A stretch of 26,061 nucleotides of DNA, taken from the IMG/VR virus record IMGVR_UViG_3300021962_000568, positions 1 to 26,061 of that record; one strand, 5' to 3'. The position numbers and the translations under genes were made by a program. Positions 16,055 to 24,581 of this stretch are shown here, one piece after another (the first letter of the stretch is position 1; every line of letters begins with the position of its first letter). This stretch comes from a virus. Below the pieces are notes generated by a model. It was not told where the DNA came from and made no database searches. It saw nothing but the letters and a program-made list of their open reading frames with translations.

Positions 16055-16367
16055 AATATAAGAAATAATTATCTATTTGTGTTTTATAGTCTTGTAATGA
16101 AGTTAGTAATGGAAATGGAATTGTCAATACAGCACCATCTGGTATGTTTGATTCTAAACCTGTAAACCCGGGATTTGCCATCATTATTAGCCACCCAAAA
16201 AATGGTGTTCCATAATATTGTTGTGATATTTTATCTAACCTAGACTGTCCAACTATATAAATGTATTTCTTATCTGAAGACTTTGTAGGTAAATTAACAT
16301 AGGGGACAACGGTTTGTTGTCCATTAACTAAAAATTGATTATATCTATTGTAGTATTGTAATGCCAT
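16044..16367 (-). CDS. 53: LysM-domain baseplate protein (T4 gp53 / P2 gpX type)
   Basis: A 107-residue protein. Residues 36-86 form a LysM-like module: YIVGQSRLDKISQQYYGTPFFGWLIMM, then NPGFTGLESNIPDGAVLTIPFP, with the typical IPxGxxLxIP ending. Small LysM proteins sit in the baseplate of contractile tails (gp53 wedge in T4, gpX in P2), where the fold has an architectural rather than a wall-binding job. Its ATG follows the 1736-residue gene after 5 nt (TAG TAATT ATG), and its end overlaps the giant hub gene by 11 nt, so the three genes are one translational block. Confidence 0.82.
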   Translation of the reverse strand: MALQYYNRYNQFLVNGQQTVVPYVNLPTKSSDKKYIYIVGQSRLDKISQQYYGTPFFGWLIMMANPGFTGLESNIPDGAVLTIPFPLLTSLQDYKTQIDNYFLYYGR

Positions 16368-16372
16368 AATTA

Positions 16373-19300
16373 CTAAAAATATGTTTTCCCATTAAATGTA
16401 TCTTTTTTATTATTAAGATTTAAATCAGTATATGCTTTTTTAAGTTTTTGACGTTTTTCACCTGTTGTACCATCTTTTTGTGTTGTATAATTAAACTCAA
16501 ATACTGTTGTATCTAAGTCTTTAATTTTATAATTTAAATATTTGTCTTTATAAGTTTGACTATCTTCATAATCTTTAAATTTCTTTTTCTCAGCTTCAAA
16601 TTCTTTAATATGTTCGGCTTTAATTTCATTACAAGTATCTTTAATTACTTTAACTAAATCACTATTTTCCTTAACCTTTTCAGTTGTTGTAATGCTTTCT
16701 ACAAAAGTATTGAACTTATTGTCGTTAGTAAATATGTCTGACATTGAAAAATAGAACGTTTGTTTTGCTCTTGATGAGAGTACGTCTCCGGCAATTGGTG
16801 TAAATCCATAATTCGTTGTTAATATGTCTGATTTTATAATATCATTTTCAGATAGTGAATTTATATAACCACTTAATTCCGTGTTTAATGGTACTGGATA
16901 TATATTTGTTCTAATATGATCAAAAGTGACTGCATTATATTTTTCACTTAATGTGTAAACTTTGAACTCTCCGGTGTCTAACCTTTTTCCATCAATCTGA
17001 TCTACAACTAAATCCATTTTTCTAAATATCTGAACGTATTTTTGTTGTGAATTTGTTATTTCATTTATATATCCAATTAACCTTTCATTTATTTTTTCAT
17101 TTTGTCCTAAAACAATATCGTAAAGTTTATTTTTAAACTCTCTTTTTGTAGGTCCTGTTATATTTTTTTGTTTTTCTATAATAGCACTTACTAATGGATT
17201 TGTCTCATCTTCAATATCATTTAGTGCTTGTTTGATAAGTTTAGTTATTTCTTGTTCATATTTTACTTGTTTACCAAAAATTTCAGTTGGCGCTTTCTCA
17301 CTTAGCTCATTAGCTAAATCGCCAATTTTGTAAAATCTCTCTTTTGAGATTAATTGTAACGTTGGGTAATTTGAGTTTTCATTAATTGTTTTTAACTGAT
17401 TAAATATATTTTTAAAATACGTATTTGTCTCAGTTGATAGTTCTTTAAATATTGTATCAAATTTTGTTGTTCCTGTTTGATAACTATTGTCATCAAAAAA
17501 CTCTTCGGTTAGAATTGTACCTATTGTATTTTGTCCAGTTTCAGGAATTTGATTATTAATATCATTTTCATTAGATGTTTCAGCAGCTGTAAGACCTGGA
17601 TTATTTAAAACCAATTTTTGTACTAGATTTTCATCTCTAGTTTTTGTGCTTTCTGTTGGTGTTGATCTTTCATCGTATATTTCTGTGTTTGCATAGAAAT
17701 TAAATGATAATGCGTTTTGTAACTCTTGTACTGGACCTGCTAGCCCATGTCCACCAATAAAATCAAAACCTAATGTCACTTTTGCTAACATTGGTTGTAC
17801 ACCAATACCTTCTGGGTTAATATCATATAATAATGGTTCGTATGTTATGGATAATTGATTTGGAATTATCTTTGTATGATAGAAGTCACCAATTCTTAAT
17901 ACAAGAACTGGTGGTGCACCAAAAGATGTATTTCTAGCGTCATTATATTTTGGTTTACCATCAGGACCAATTACAGGTATTGTCTGTCCTGGTCTAACAC
18001 ATTGATTTAAAAACGTTAGTCTTGCGTTTAATCCTTCTGGTGTCATTGAGTGAAACGATGGTGAGAAGTATTTTATTTTATCCTTAATACTAGCATATAC
18101 GGTTGGATTTGTTTCTTTTATAACTTCAAAATAGTCACACTCTGAAAATAATTTTCTTAATACTTTTTTACTAATTCCATCTTTAAGTTTCTTTTGTATT
18201 GTTGGTGTTGGTGATGGTGATGGGTTTGTTGTTATATCTGTAACAACATTACCACATACTTGATTACATGTGTCCCCAGTATATTTTCCTTTACCTTCTT
18301 TATTTTCAATACACTTTCCATTTACACAATCATATGTTTTTGAATTAGTAACTACAGGAGTTGGTTTTGTACATTTTGTTTGACATTCAACAAGTGAGCT
18401 AAACTCTCCATTTTCATCTTCAGTACAATTACCATTACCATCACAACTATATTTTTTTGGTGGTTTAGTTGAGTCACCAACTACGATATTCGCGATTGCA
18501 ACTCTACGACATGCCATAGCTGGAACACTATACCACTGTGAGTTAGTTGTAACTTTATTAGTTGATGTGTCTTTAATATTATTAGTACAACCAACACTAG
18601 TGTTATTATTACTTTTTGAACTCGTAACAACAGTGTCTTCACCTGTTGCTTCAAAATTGAATTTAATTTTACCTTGCTCCTCCCATATTTTTATTGTTTG
18701 ATCTCCAATAGTTTGAGTTCTTAACCAATTAAGAACAACACTATCTCTTCTTTTAGATAAGTTAACATTATAGTTATTTGTTGCTGGAGCTGAAGCAGAA
18801 CCTTGTAATGTGATTGTAACAGTTCCTTCATAGTCAACTAAAACTTCTTTTAATTTTTTTGGTATTAATTCATCTTTAATTGTATTAAAATTACCAATAA
18901 CAACATCATCAAAAAATGGATTAATACCATCTTTACTATATGGTTCACCATTGGTTACATTGTCTGGCGCTAAAGTTTGGTATTTATTTCTAACACCTGT
19001 TGATATGTAATTATTATAATATTCAGTAAATAAGTTTGGTAACTCTGTTGCCCAATTTGTTGCTCCAATAGGAAAATCATTATCAAAATAAAACCCGTAA
19101 TTTACAAAATTATTTAAATCTGTTTGTAATTGTTCTTTAGTTGGTGCTGTAGATTCGTTATTTGTTACTATAGTCTCTGTTCCACTAGTATCATTACCAG
19201 CACTAGTATTCTCAAATTTAGTGTTCGCACCACCATCACTAACACCAATATTTCCTGTAATGTTTTTTTCTACTTCTATTCTTTCATCTAGTGATGAGGT

Positions 19301-21583
19301 TGGGTTTTGTAAAATCTCTTGGTATGTATATAATTCATTAACCGATAACTGGTTATACTTTGCTGCTAGTGTGTATAAATCATATTTAACACAACCAGCA
19401 AAGAACGAGTCCATAATTGCATCTACTTGTTCTTGTGAAAAATTAGCTAATTGTTGTTCAATTATTGTGTTCATCATAGATGGGTTATCGACAATTATTG
19501 TCCACCCAATACTACCAGATCTTTTTGTATCCTTATATGTATAAATTGGTTCTGGTCTTCCAAGAAATGATGTTGAATTCCAAGATGCTGTTGATGAGTC
19601 AGAGAACGTTAGATTATATGGTGGAAACCACATAATTCTTCCACCATTTGGTCCTCGTTCACACTCTGGTAAATCATCATATGTATAACCTGGTTTATCT
19701 GACGTTCTCCATGCTAAGTTTTCAAGTGAAAACATATATTTTTTAACTTTACCATCAACAATATTTGTAGATCCTGGATTTCTTAATGGTGCAATATTTA
19801 AATTGTATGTATTATCAAAAACTGAGTAGGTGAATCCTCTACCATTGTTGGTAATACCATCTGTTTTTTGTAAATCCGCATATGTTAAATATGGTGTGTC
19901 TTTTTGAAAAACTCTACAGTATTCTCTTCCAACTTCAAAACCACTTTCTCCAATTACTTGACTGCCATCTACGCTATCATAATAGGCTACTACTTGAGAC
20001 CCTTTTGTCATTTCTTTATATCCATCATTGAATACTTTGGATATTTGATTTATTGCATTTCCAACGTGCTGTAGTCGTCTTTGTCCTGTTAGACCGTCTG
20101 CAGATTCAATTAATCTTTGTGTATTATCAAGAATTGACCCTTGTTTAAATTCGAACTCACTAGATTCCGTATCTGAATTAAATTCATTTTTAACAACGTC
20201 AAATTCTTTATCTAAATAAACTGGATTACCACCTGGTTCAACTTTAAATCCTAAATTATCTTTGTATTTTGGTGATGTCCAAATAAATTGTCCTGATGTT
20301 CCTCCTTGATTTGTATATGATTTCCCACCTAAACCAAAACTAATTTTATCAATATTTCCTTCATATAGTTTTCCTAATTCTGATGGGCCATATACTGGTG
20401 AAGGTTGTTGTTTACCATATGAATCAACTGGAATTTCATTATCTGGTGATGTTATTCTAGATGGTTCTGCTTGATCACTTCCAACATAATACCCACCACC
20501 TTGTGTTGTGTTCGCACCTAATAGGTTTGATATGGCATCTGTAACACCAAGGATAAGTCCTTTATTATATTTTGGTCTATATTTGTTGTAGTCTAAACTT
20601 TTAAATAAAACTGATTTTTGTCCATAACCAGTGTTTGCTAAAAATAATTCTGATGGGTTTCTATACTTGTTTAATATTGGTCCAAGTGCTCCACCAGTTA
20701 AATTATTAGCAACATTTAACGCACCTTCAGTCTGTGGTGATAAAACCTCAGATGTTTCATCAAAATAATCACCAGGAATAAATGAAACTGGAAAATATGT
20801 ACCAGTAATTCTATTTAAAAATGATACACCAGCTAGTAGTGGGTTTTCTGGTACTGTAATTTTCCAATTTTTTCCAATTAATGGTTGTTGTCCTGTTGCA
20901 ACTAAACTAGCTTCAAATGGATCTTGTAACGAATCTAAATTAACAATACTAGATAATATTTGTTGTTCTTCAAACTTTACTCTTTCATTAAAAGCAAATT
21001 TTAATTCGCCGGCAGCAATTTGAGCTAAGAACGAATCTTGTGACAATAAACCATTATTACCTGTTGGATTGTCTGATATTAAAATATCTAGTGGTGTATA
21101 TGATGATGGTAAGAATATTAATGGTTCTAAATCATAATAAGGTAAAAAGTATTGATATCCAGGTGTTGTATCTGTGATTATTGTTAAATCTTTATATCCA
21201 CTTTCTGGTCCAAATATATTTTTAACATATGCAGCATCGATGTAAAATTCATTAACTAAATCAATATCAGCATCATCTAAACCATATTCTCCTTGATTTG
21301 AGTCTACTGGTAATGGTGGGTTGTTTGTGTTTGTAATATTGTTATATCCACCTTCTGGTCCATACTCATTTAATGGATATAATTGATTTGCTTGATTTGT
21401 TGTTCCAACTAAGTCATTTGGTGAATCTATAACAGTACTATCTGATAATGGCGTTGCTTCATATATAACATCACCTTGTGGTGGTGCATATGCACCTGGT
21501 ACGCTATATGGTGGTAAATTTCTAGCGATAAGTGCATTCCTAAAGGATGATGATGCGTCAAAAGATAATGTTGTTTCAGACAT
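16373..21583 (-). CDS. Giant baseplate/tail protein with OmpA-like and Cys-rich inserts
   Basis: A 1736-residue protein in the baseplate cluster. The N-terminal 300 residues are Pro/Gly/Tyr-rich and repeat a (Y/F)GPE(G/S)GY motif at 74-80 and 124-130. Residues about 610-760 (SIGWTIIVDNPSMMNTII and a helical segment) precede a Ser/Thr/Asn-rich linker (780-815). Residues about 885-1036 resemble an OmpA C-terminal domain: VTITLQGSAS, NLSKRRDSVVLNWL, then RRVAIANIVV. Two small Cys-rich repeats follow (1045-1111), then a Pro-rich linker (SPSPTPT). Residues about 1220-1300 (VLVLRIGDFYHTKIIP, NPEGIGVQPMLAKVTL, FDFIGGHG, LQNALSFNFYAN) look like the beta domain of a tube-initiator or hub protein. The rest is largely helical, with a charged coiled-coil-like segment near 1650-1690. 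It likely forms part of the baseplate centre; exact T4 counterpart unclear. Confidence 0.78.
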   Translation of the reverse strand: MSETTLSFDASSSFRNALIARNLPPYSVPGAYAPPQGDVIYEATPLSDSTVIDSPNDLVGTTNQANQLYPLNEYGPEGGYNNITNTNNPPLPVDSNQGEYGLDDADIDLVNEFYIDAAYVKNIFGPESGYKDLTIITDTTPGYQYFLPYYDLEPLIFLPSSYTPLDILISDNPTGNNGLLSQDSFLAQIAAGELKFAFNERVKFEEQQILSSIVNLDSLQDPFEASLVATGQQPLIGKNWKITVPENPLLAGVSFLNRITGTYFPVSFIPGDYFDETSEVLSPQTEGALNVANNLTGGALGPILNKYRNPSELFLANTGYGQKSVLFKSLDYNKYRPKYNKGLILGVTDAISNLLGANTTQGGGYYVGSDQAEPSRITSPDNEIPVDSYGKQQPSPVYGPSELGKLYEGNIDKISFGLGGKSYTNQGGTSGQFIWTSPKYKDNLGFKVEPGGNPVYLDKEFDVVKNEFNSDTESSEFEFKQGSILDNTQRLIESADGLTGQRRLQHVGNAINQISKVFNDGYKEMTKGSQVVAYYDSVDGSQVIGESGFEVGREYCRVFQKDTPYLTYADLQKTDGITNNGRGFTYSVFDNTYNLNIAPLRNPGSTNIVDGKVKKYMFSLENLAWRTSDKPGYTYDDLPECERGPNGGRIMWFPPYNLTFSDSSTASWNSTSFLGRPEPIYTYKDTKRSGSIGWTIIVDNPSMMNTIIEQQLANFSQEQVDAIMDSFFAGCVKYDLYTLAAKYNQLSVNELYTYQEILQNPTSSLDERIEVEKNITGNIGVSDGGANTKFENTSAGNDTSGTETIVTNNESTAPTKEQLQTDLNNFVNYGFYFDNDFPIGATNWATELPNLFTEYYNNYISTGVRNKYQTLAPDNVTNGEPYSKDGINPFFDDVVIGNFNTIKDELIPKKLKEVLVDYEGTVTITLQGSASAPATNNYNVNLSKRRDSVVLNWLRTQTIGDQTIKIWEEQGKIKFNFEATGEDTVVTSSKSNNNTSVGCTNNIKDTSTNKVTTNSQWYSVPAMACRRVAIANIVVGDSTKPPKKYSCDGNGNCTEDENGEFSSLVECQTKCTKPTPVVTNSKTYDCVNGKCIENKEGKGKYTGDTCNQVCGNVVTDITTNPSPSPTPTIQKKLKDGISKKVLRKLFSECDYFEVIKETNPTVYASIKDKIKYFSPSFHSMTPEGLNARLTFLNQCVRPGQTIPVIGPDGKPKYNDARNTSFGAPPVLVLRIGDFYHTKIIPNQLSITYEPLLYDINPEGIGVQPMLAKVTLGFDFIGGHGLAGPVQELQNALSFNFYANTEIYDERSTPTESTKTRDENLVQKLVLNNPGLTAAETSNENDINNQIPETGQNTIGTILTEEFFDDNSYQTGTTKFDTIFKELSTETNTYFKNIFNQLKTINENSNYPTLQLISKERFYKIGDLANELSEKAPTEIFGKQVKYEQEITKLIKQALNDIEDETNPLVSAIIEKQKNITGPTKREFKNKLYDIVLGQNEKINERLIGYINEITNSQQKYVQIFRKMDLVVDQIDGKRLDTGEFKVYTLSEKYNAVTFDHIRTNIYPVPLNTELSGYINSLSENDIIKSDILTTNYGFTPIAGDVLSSRAKQTFYFSMSDIFTNDNKFNTFVESITTTEKVKENSDLVKVIKDTCNEIKAEHIKEFEAEKKKFKDYEDSQTYKDKYLNYKIKDLDTTVFEFNYTTQKDGTTGEKRQKLKKAYTDLNLNNKKDTFNGKTYF
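18253..18454 (-). repeat. Two Cys-rich repeats within the 1736-residue protein
   Basis: Residues 1044-1111 hold two units: KYSCDGNGNCTEDENG with cysteines at 1046, 1053, 1067 and 1071 (spacing C-x6-C-x13-C-x3-C), and TYDCVNGKCIENKEG with cysteines at 1086, 1091, 1106 and 1110 (C-x4-C-x14-C-x3-C). Each resembles a small disulfide-bonded knob. They are separated and followed by Thr/Pro linkers. Confidence 0.7.
18476..18931 (-). other. OmpA-like domain within the 1736-residue protein
   Basis: Residues about 885-1036. The strand VTITLQGSAS, the helix NLSKRRDSVVLNWLRTQ (941-957, matching the N-x2-LS-x2-RA-x2-V signature) and the closing strand RRVAIANIVV (1026-1035) follow the OmpA C-terminal order. 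The usual Asp of the GxTD motif is not present (GSASA here), though Arg946 is. A Ser/Asn-rich loop of about 30 residues precedes the last strand. Confidence 0.6.
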
Positions 21584-21592
21584 TCAATTTAT

Positions 21593-21606
21593 TTTTATAA
21601 TAAATA
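21593..21606 (-). promoter_or_regulatory. Candidate late promoter element before the 1736-residue gene
   Basis: The minus strand reads TATTTATTATAAAA, 9 nt before the ATG and 11 nt after a run of ten A. The identical 14-mer with the same 11-nt distance from an A-tract precedes the chaperone gene. Confidence 0.55.
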
Positions 21607-21633
21607 GATATGAATTATTTTTTTTTTAAACTA

Positions 21634-23532
21634 TTATTTAGTTGTTAATCCTGAATTTGTTTTAAAATTTTCAAGTATCTTATGAACAATACCTCCATTA
21701 CTTAGATTATTCTCACTAAACCATTTTTCAATTTCAGTTTGTATTATTTGACTTAGTGCTTGATTTTGGATATTTGGGTCTAATTTAACATTAATATCAA
21801 CATTTACTTTTTCATCTAATTCAAGTTTAGGCATTTCGCCTACGTCTTTAAAATTACTTAATGGATCACTTTCACTACCACCAAATGGATTTATACTAGG
21901 TATTATGGTGTTAACAGAATTTTTAATTGTCTCAAAAAAGCTGCTAGCATTACTAGTAATTGTTGACCAATCAACATTTGTGATAGAACTAATCATACCA
22001 CTAAAATCATCTTTTATCGCGGTTCCAAGTTTTTCAAGGTCTTCGAGTTTTAAATTATCAGCAAACCTTCTATATGTTTGTGTTTTTTGTACCATTTCTG
22101 GTGTAAGACCTTCTTTTCTTTCGGAGCTTAGTCCTAAATCATACCCACCAAACAAACTTTGTCTTAACCCTGTAGTAGCTGCTTTATATGACTCATTAAC
22201 TGGTTTTGATGTCGCGATACCAAATACTAGAGCTTGTCTAACTGAATCAAATTGTGTGTTTAATTTATCTAATTCACTTAATTGGTCTATAGCAATTTCT
22301 TCCATTGTTTGACCCCTAAGATCTTGTTCTTTCTTAATAGTTTCTAATTGTTCGTTAGTAAGCTCACCAACATCAATCATATCAAATTCACCAGTTCTTT
22401 CTCCTTTTTCATCAAGTCTAGCTACTTTAACTTGTGCAACACCTTGTTTGTTAACTGTTGCTAATGTTGCTATTAATTCTCTATCTTCTTTTGAGGCAAT
22501 ACTGCTTGGGAATCTAATTTGTTTCATCTTCATATCAAGTCCCGCGGCATTTATTGCCATTTTTTGAAGTTCCCCACTAGTCATACCAAGTTCTTTACCA
22601 ATTTCTTGTAATCTTCTTTTTTCACCTGGCATAATTTCAAATTGTCCTAATTCTTCGTTAAACCTAACAAAGTCTTTTGTCATATTAACAATTTGATTTT
22701 GTAATTCGGTTGGGTCGTTTTGAGATAAATCCATTAATCTTAATGGGTCTAATAGAGCTCCAGTACTAACACCTAATCTTTGCATTGCTGCCGCCATTTC
22801 AATAGCACTTTCTGGATTAAATGCTTTATCTACAACAGCAAATATCTTATCCATATCAATTCCAAGTCTTGAGGCTTGTGCTGCCATTTTAGCTAAACCT
22901 TTAGTGCCATTTTCAAAATTATAGATATTCATTTTATCTAAATTTTTAACAACACCTGCTGATACTGCGGCAACAGATACACCAGCTTCTCTTGCGATTT
23001 GAGCGACCTCTGTCATTCTTTCACCAACCTCTTGTATACTAATACCAACACCTCTAAAACCTTGGGCTAGTGCTCCGACTTCTTGTCCTGTTACTTTAGA
23101 AGTTGCGCCTAATTCTAATAAATCCTCATCTGCAATTGCTATATCAGCTTGGAATGTTTTGAGTAGGCTTCCATAAGTTTTTCCAACATCATCGACTTTT
23201 AGTCCAATTTTTGCAAAATTTGCAGCACCATCAGCTACTAATTTTTTAAATTCATCTGCTTTTTGTGACCCTAATCCTAGGGTAGCTCTAATTTCAGCTT
23301 GTTGTTTATCTAAGTAACCAGCTCTTATGTATGTTGCTTTTAATGAGAATGCATTTGCAATTTCAGTTCCAATATCAGTTCCAAGACCAGCTAATCCATT
23401 TTCTGAAACTAAATTTTTATAAACAATATCAGTAAAGGCTTTACCTTGTATTATACCCGCCTCTTCTGCTGCCGATTGATCAACATTACCAGCCTTAACA
23501 TTAGACTCATTTTGTTCTTGGAACATAAACAT
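21634..23532 (-). CDS. Tail tape measure protein
   Basis: Sets tail length and is expected to fill the tube lumen. The 632 residues are mostly helical, rich in Ala, Gly and Leu, with the low-Cys composition typical of tape measures (T4 gp29 is 590). Characteristic stretches are REAGVSVAAVSAGVVKNL, the NGTKGLAKMAAQASRLG segment and MAAAMQRLGVSTGALLDP in the middle, and a C-terminal hydrophobic part (FFETIKNSVNTIIPSINPFGG). Position after tube and chaperone genes supports the call. Two in-frame ATGs lie close together (23532 and 23526); the first gives an 11-nt distance to the TATTTAT element. No lytic domain is seen. Confidence 0.85.
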   Translation of the reverse strand: MFMFQEQNESNVKAGNVDQSAAEEAGIIQGKAFTDIVYKNLVSENGLAGLGTDIGTEIANAFSLKATYIRAGYLDKQQAEIRATLGLGSQKADEFKKLVADGAANFAKIGLKVDDVGKTYGSLLKTFQADIAIADEDLLELGATSKVTGQEVGALAQGFRGVGISIQEVGERMTEVAQIAREAGVSVAAVSAGVVKNLDKMNIYNFENGTKGLAKMAAQASRLGIDMDKIFAVVDKAFNPESAIEMAAAMQRLGVSTGALLDPLRLMDLSQNDPTELQNQIVNMTKDFVRFNEELGQFEIMPGEKRRLQEIGKELGMTSGELQKMAINAAGLDMKMKQIRFPSSIASKEDRELIATLATVNKQGVAQVKVARLDEKGERTGEFDMIDVGELTNEQLETIKKEQDLRGQTMEEIAIDQLSELDKLNTQFDSVRQALVFGIATSKPVNESYKAATTGLRQSLFGGYDLGLSSERKEGLTPEMVQKTQTYRRFADNLKLEDLEKLGTAIKDDFSGMISSITNVDWSTITSNASSFFETIKNSVNTIIPSINPFGGSESDPLSNFKDVGEMPKLELDEKVNVDINVKLDPNIQNQALSQIIQTEIEKWFSENNLSNGGIVHKILENFKTNSGLTTK

Positions 23533-23543
23533 ATTTTATATAT

Positions 23544-23557
23544 TTTTAATATAAATA
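23544..23557 (-). promoter_or_regulatory. Candidate late promoter element before the tape measure gene
   Basis: The minus strand reads TATTTATATTAAAA, 11 nt before the ATG. It differs from the 14-mer upstream of the chaperone and 1736-residue genes only in the central bases. Confidence 0.45.
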
Positions 23558-23559
23558 GT

Positions 23560-23754
23560 TTAGTTGTTAGTTTTTGAATTTGTTTCAACTAACTTATCTA
23601 CCATGTACTTTCTTTGGTATGTTGGGATTTTTAGATAGTCACTATACGACATATGTAGCATTTTTGCTAAAAACATATACTCGTCTAATAGATACTGTCT
23701 ATAATTAGAAGAAAGGCCGAAAAAATTCCACCCCAAAGTTGATTGTAACAACAA
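23560..23754 (-). CDS. C-terminal extension of the tail chaperone, reached by predicted +1 frameshift
   Basis: This frame has no ATG near its beginning; its 5' end is only a TTG codon deep inside the chaperone gene. Its sequence after the overlap (FFGLSSNYRQYLLDEY, then YSDYLKIPTYQRKYMVDKLVE) is an ordinary soluble helical sequence. It is offset +1 relative to the chaperone frame. A slip at TTT CGG (23725-23717) would join them as EFFGLSSNYRQ, adding 52 residues (coding from 23718 to 23560) and giving a product of about 304 residues. A separate short protein starting at the ATG at 23676 (MFLAKMLHMSY) is possible but would lose the conserved-looking first helix. The location between tube and tape measure is where gpG/GT-type frameshifts occur. 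Confidence 0.7.
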   Translation of the reverse strand: MLLQSTLGWNFFGLSSNYRQYLLDEYMFLAKMLHMSYSDYLKIPTYQRKYMVDKLVETNSKTNN

Positions 23755-24475
23755 CTTTTTCTCCAGACGGGGCGATAACTTCTTTATCTAGATCTAATCT
23801 AGGTTCGTTTTTTGTTAAGAAATTTCTAATGTATTTTGAGTCCATTATTGGCATATTTTCGATAAATCTAGAGATTTCGTTTCTATCACTAGACCCATTT
23901 AATTCGACAATTTGTTTGTTTAATCTTAGTGTAATAACTGGTGCCACTCTACCTGTTGGGTACATTTCTAATGATTTATCAATTTCTAAACTATCTCTTA
24001 GATTTAATAATTTTAATTTTACTGTTGCACCACTTTTTGGTAATAGTATGGTATAAGTTCCATCACTATCTGGTTGGACCTCTGGTTTTTTAATATTTAG
24101 TTCATCAAGTTGTATTGTGGCTTCAAATTTATTAGAAGTCTTTGGGTCAACTAAAGTTACGTTATATGTATCCCCAAAAGAAGTGTTTCTTAAAAATATT
24201 AAAATAGCTTCAATATCACCATCTAACAAATCTTCAGGTCTTAAATCTGGTTCGTATATTTTACCTCTTAATAGTGGTAATATTAATGTTTCTTTAATTG
24301 TTTTATTACCATCAAAAGTTAGCAGTGTATTTTCGTCTGCGGCAGTTAAATAACCAACTTTAACCGATTTCTTTTTAGAAGGATAAAAAATACCACCAGA
24401 AGGAAGTGGTACAACATCATGTGGTAGATTAAAATCTATTTGACCATATTGACTAACATTTATATTATTTTCCAT
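23705..24475 (-). CDS. gp26-like tail assembly chaperone / baseplate hub assembly protein
   Basis: A 256-residue protein resembling the T4 gp26-type family (Pfam 'T4 baseplate', PF12322). The N-terminus has the hallmark LPSGGIFYPSKKKSVKVGYLTAADENTLL (26-54). Two beta-rich parts follow (TYNVTLVDPKTSNKFEATIQL; GATVKLKLLNLRDSLEIDKSL), then the helical TGRVAPVITLRLNKQI and IENMPIMDSKYIRNFL. The end, VTINFGVEFFRPFF, overlaps a +1 frame. Its place immediately before the tape measure gene suggests it works as the tail assembly chaperone that holds the tape measure while the tube polymerises. A short form (256 residues) and a frameshifted long form (about 304) are predicted. Confidence 0.8.
   Translation of the reverse strand: MENNINVSQYGQIDFNLPHDVVPLPSGGIFYPSKKKSVKVGYLTAADENTLLTFDGNKTIKETLILPLLRGKIYEPDLRPEDLLDGDIEAILIFLRNTSFGDTYNVTLVDPKTSNKFEATIQLDELNIKKPEVQPDSDGTYTILLPKSGATVKLKLLNLRDSLEIDKSLEMYPTGRVAPVITLRLNKQIVELNGSSDRNEISRFIENMPIMDSKYIRNFLTKNEPRLDLDKEVIAPSGEKVVVTINFGVEFFRPFF
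23717..23725 (-). other. Predicted +1 ribosomal frameshift site (TTT TTT CGG)
   Basis: In the chaperone frame the minus strand reads GAA TTT TTT CGG CCT, with the stop TAA 3 codons after CGG. A tRNA-Phe on TTT can re-pair with TTC one base forward, and CGG should be a slowly read codon in an AT-rich genome. The site has the TTT CGN form of the influenza A PA-X +1 shift site. After the shift, translation continues GGC CTT TCT for 52 residues. Confidence 0.6.
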
Positions 24476-24485
24476 ACAATTTTAC

Positions 24486-24499
24486 TTTTATAATAAATA
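24486..24499 (-). promoter_or_regulatory. Candidate late promoter element before the chaperone gene
   Basis: The minus strand reads TATTTATTATAAAA, 10 nt before the ATG and 11 nt after AAAAAAAA. It is identical to the element before the 1736-residue gene. It lies just downstream of the tube terminator, so it could restart transcription there. Confidence 0.55.
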
Positions 24500-24529
24500 A
24501 TAAACTTTAGTTTTTTTTAGTAAATAAAA

Positions 24530-24555
24530 AACCTATGTAGTTTCCCACATAGGTT
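24530..24555 (-). terminator. Rho-independent terminator of the tail tube gene
   Basis: On the minus strand AACCTATGT and ACATAGGTT form a perfect 9-bp stem with an 8-nt loop (GGGAAACT), followed by TTTTATTTACT. It starts 26 nt past the tube stop codon. It would make a short, abundant tube message. Confidence 0.75.
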
Positions 24556-24581
24556 AAATATATTTTATATGTAATATTATT

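Noticed and set aside
23560-23754. Independent gene starting with TTG at 23754
   Set aside because: A TTG start 50 nt inside the chaperone, with no leader signal, is less likely than a frameshift continuation; kept only as the open frame.
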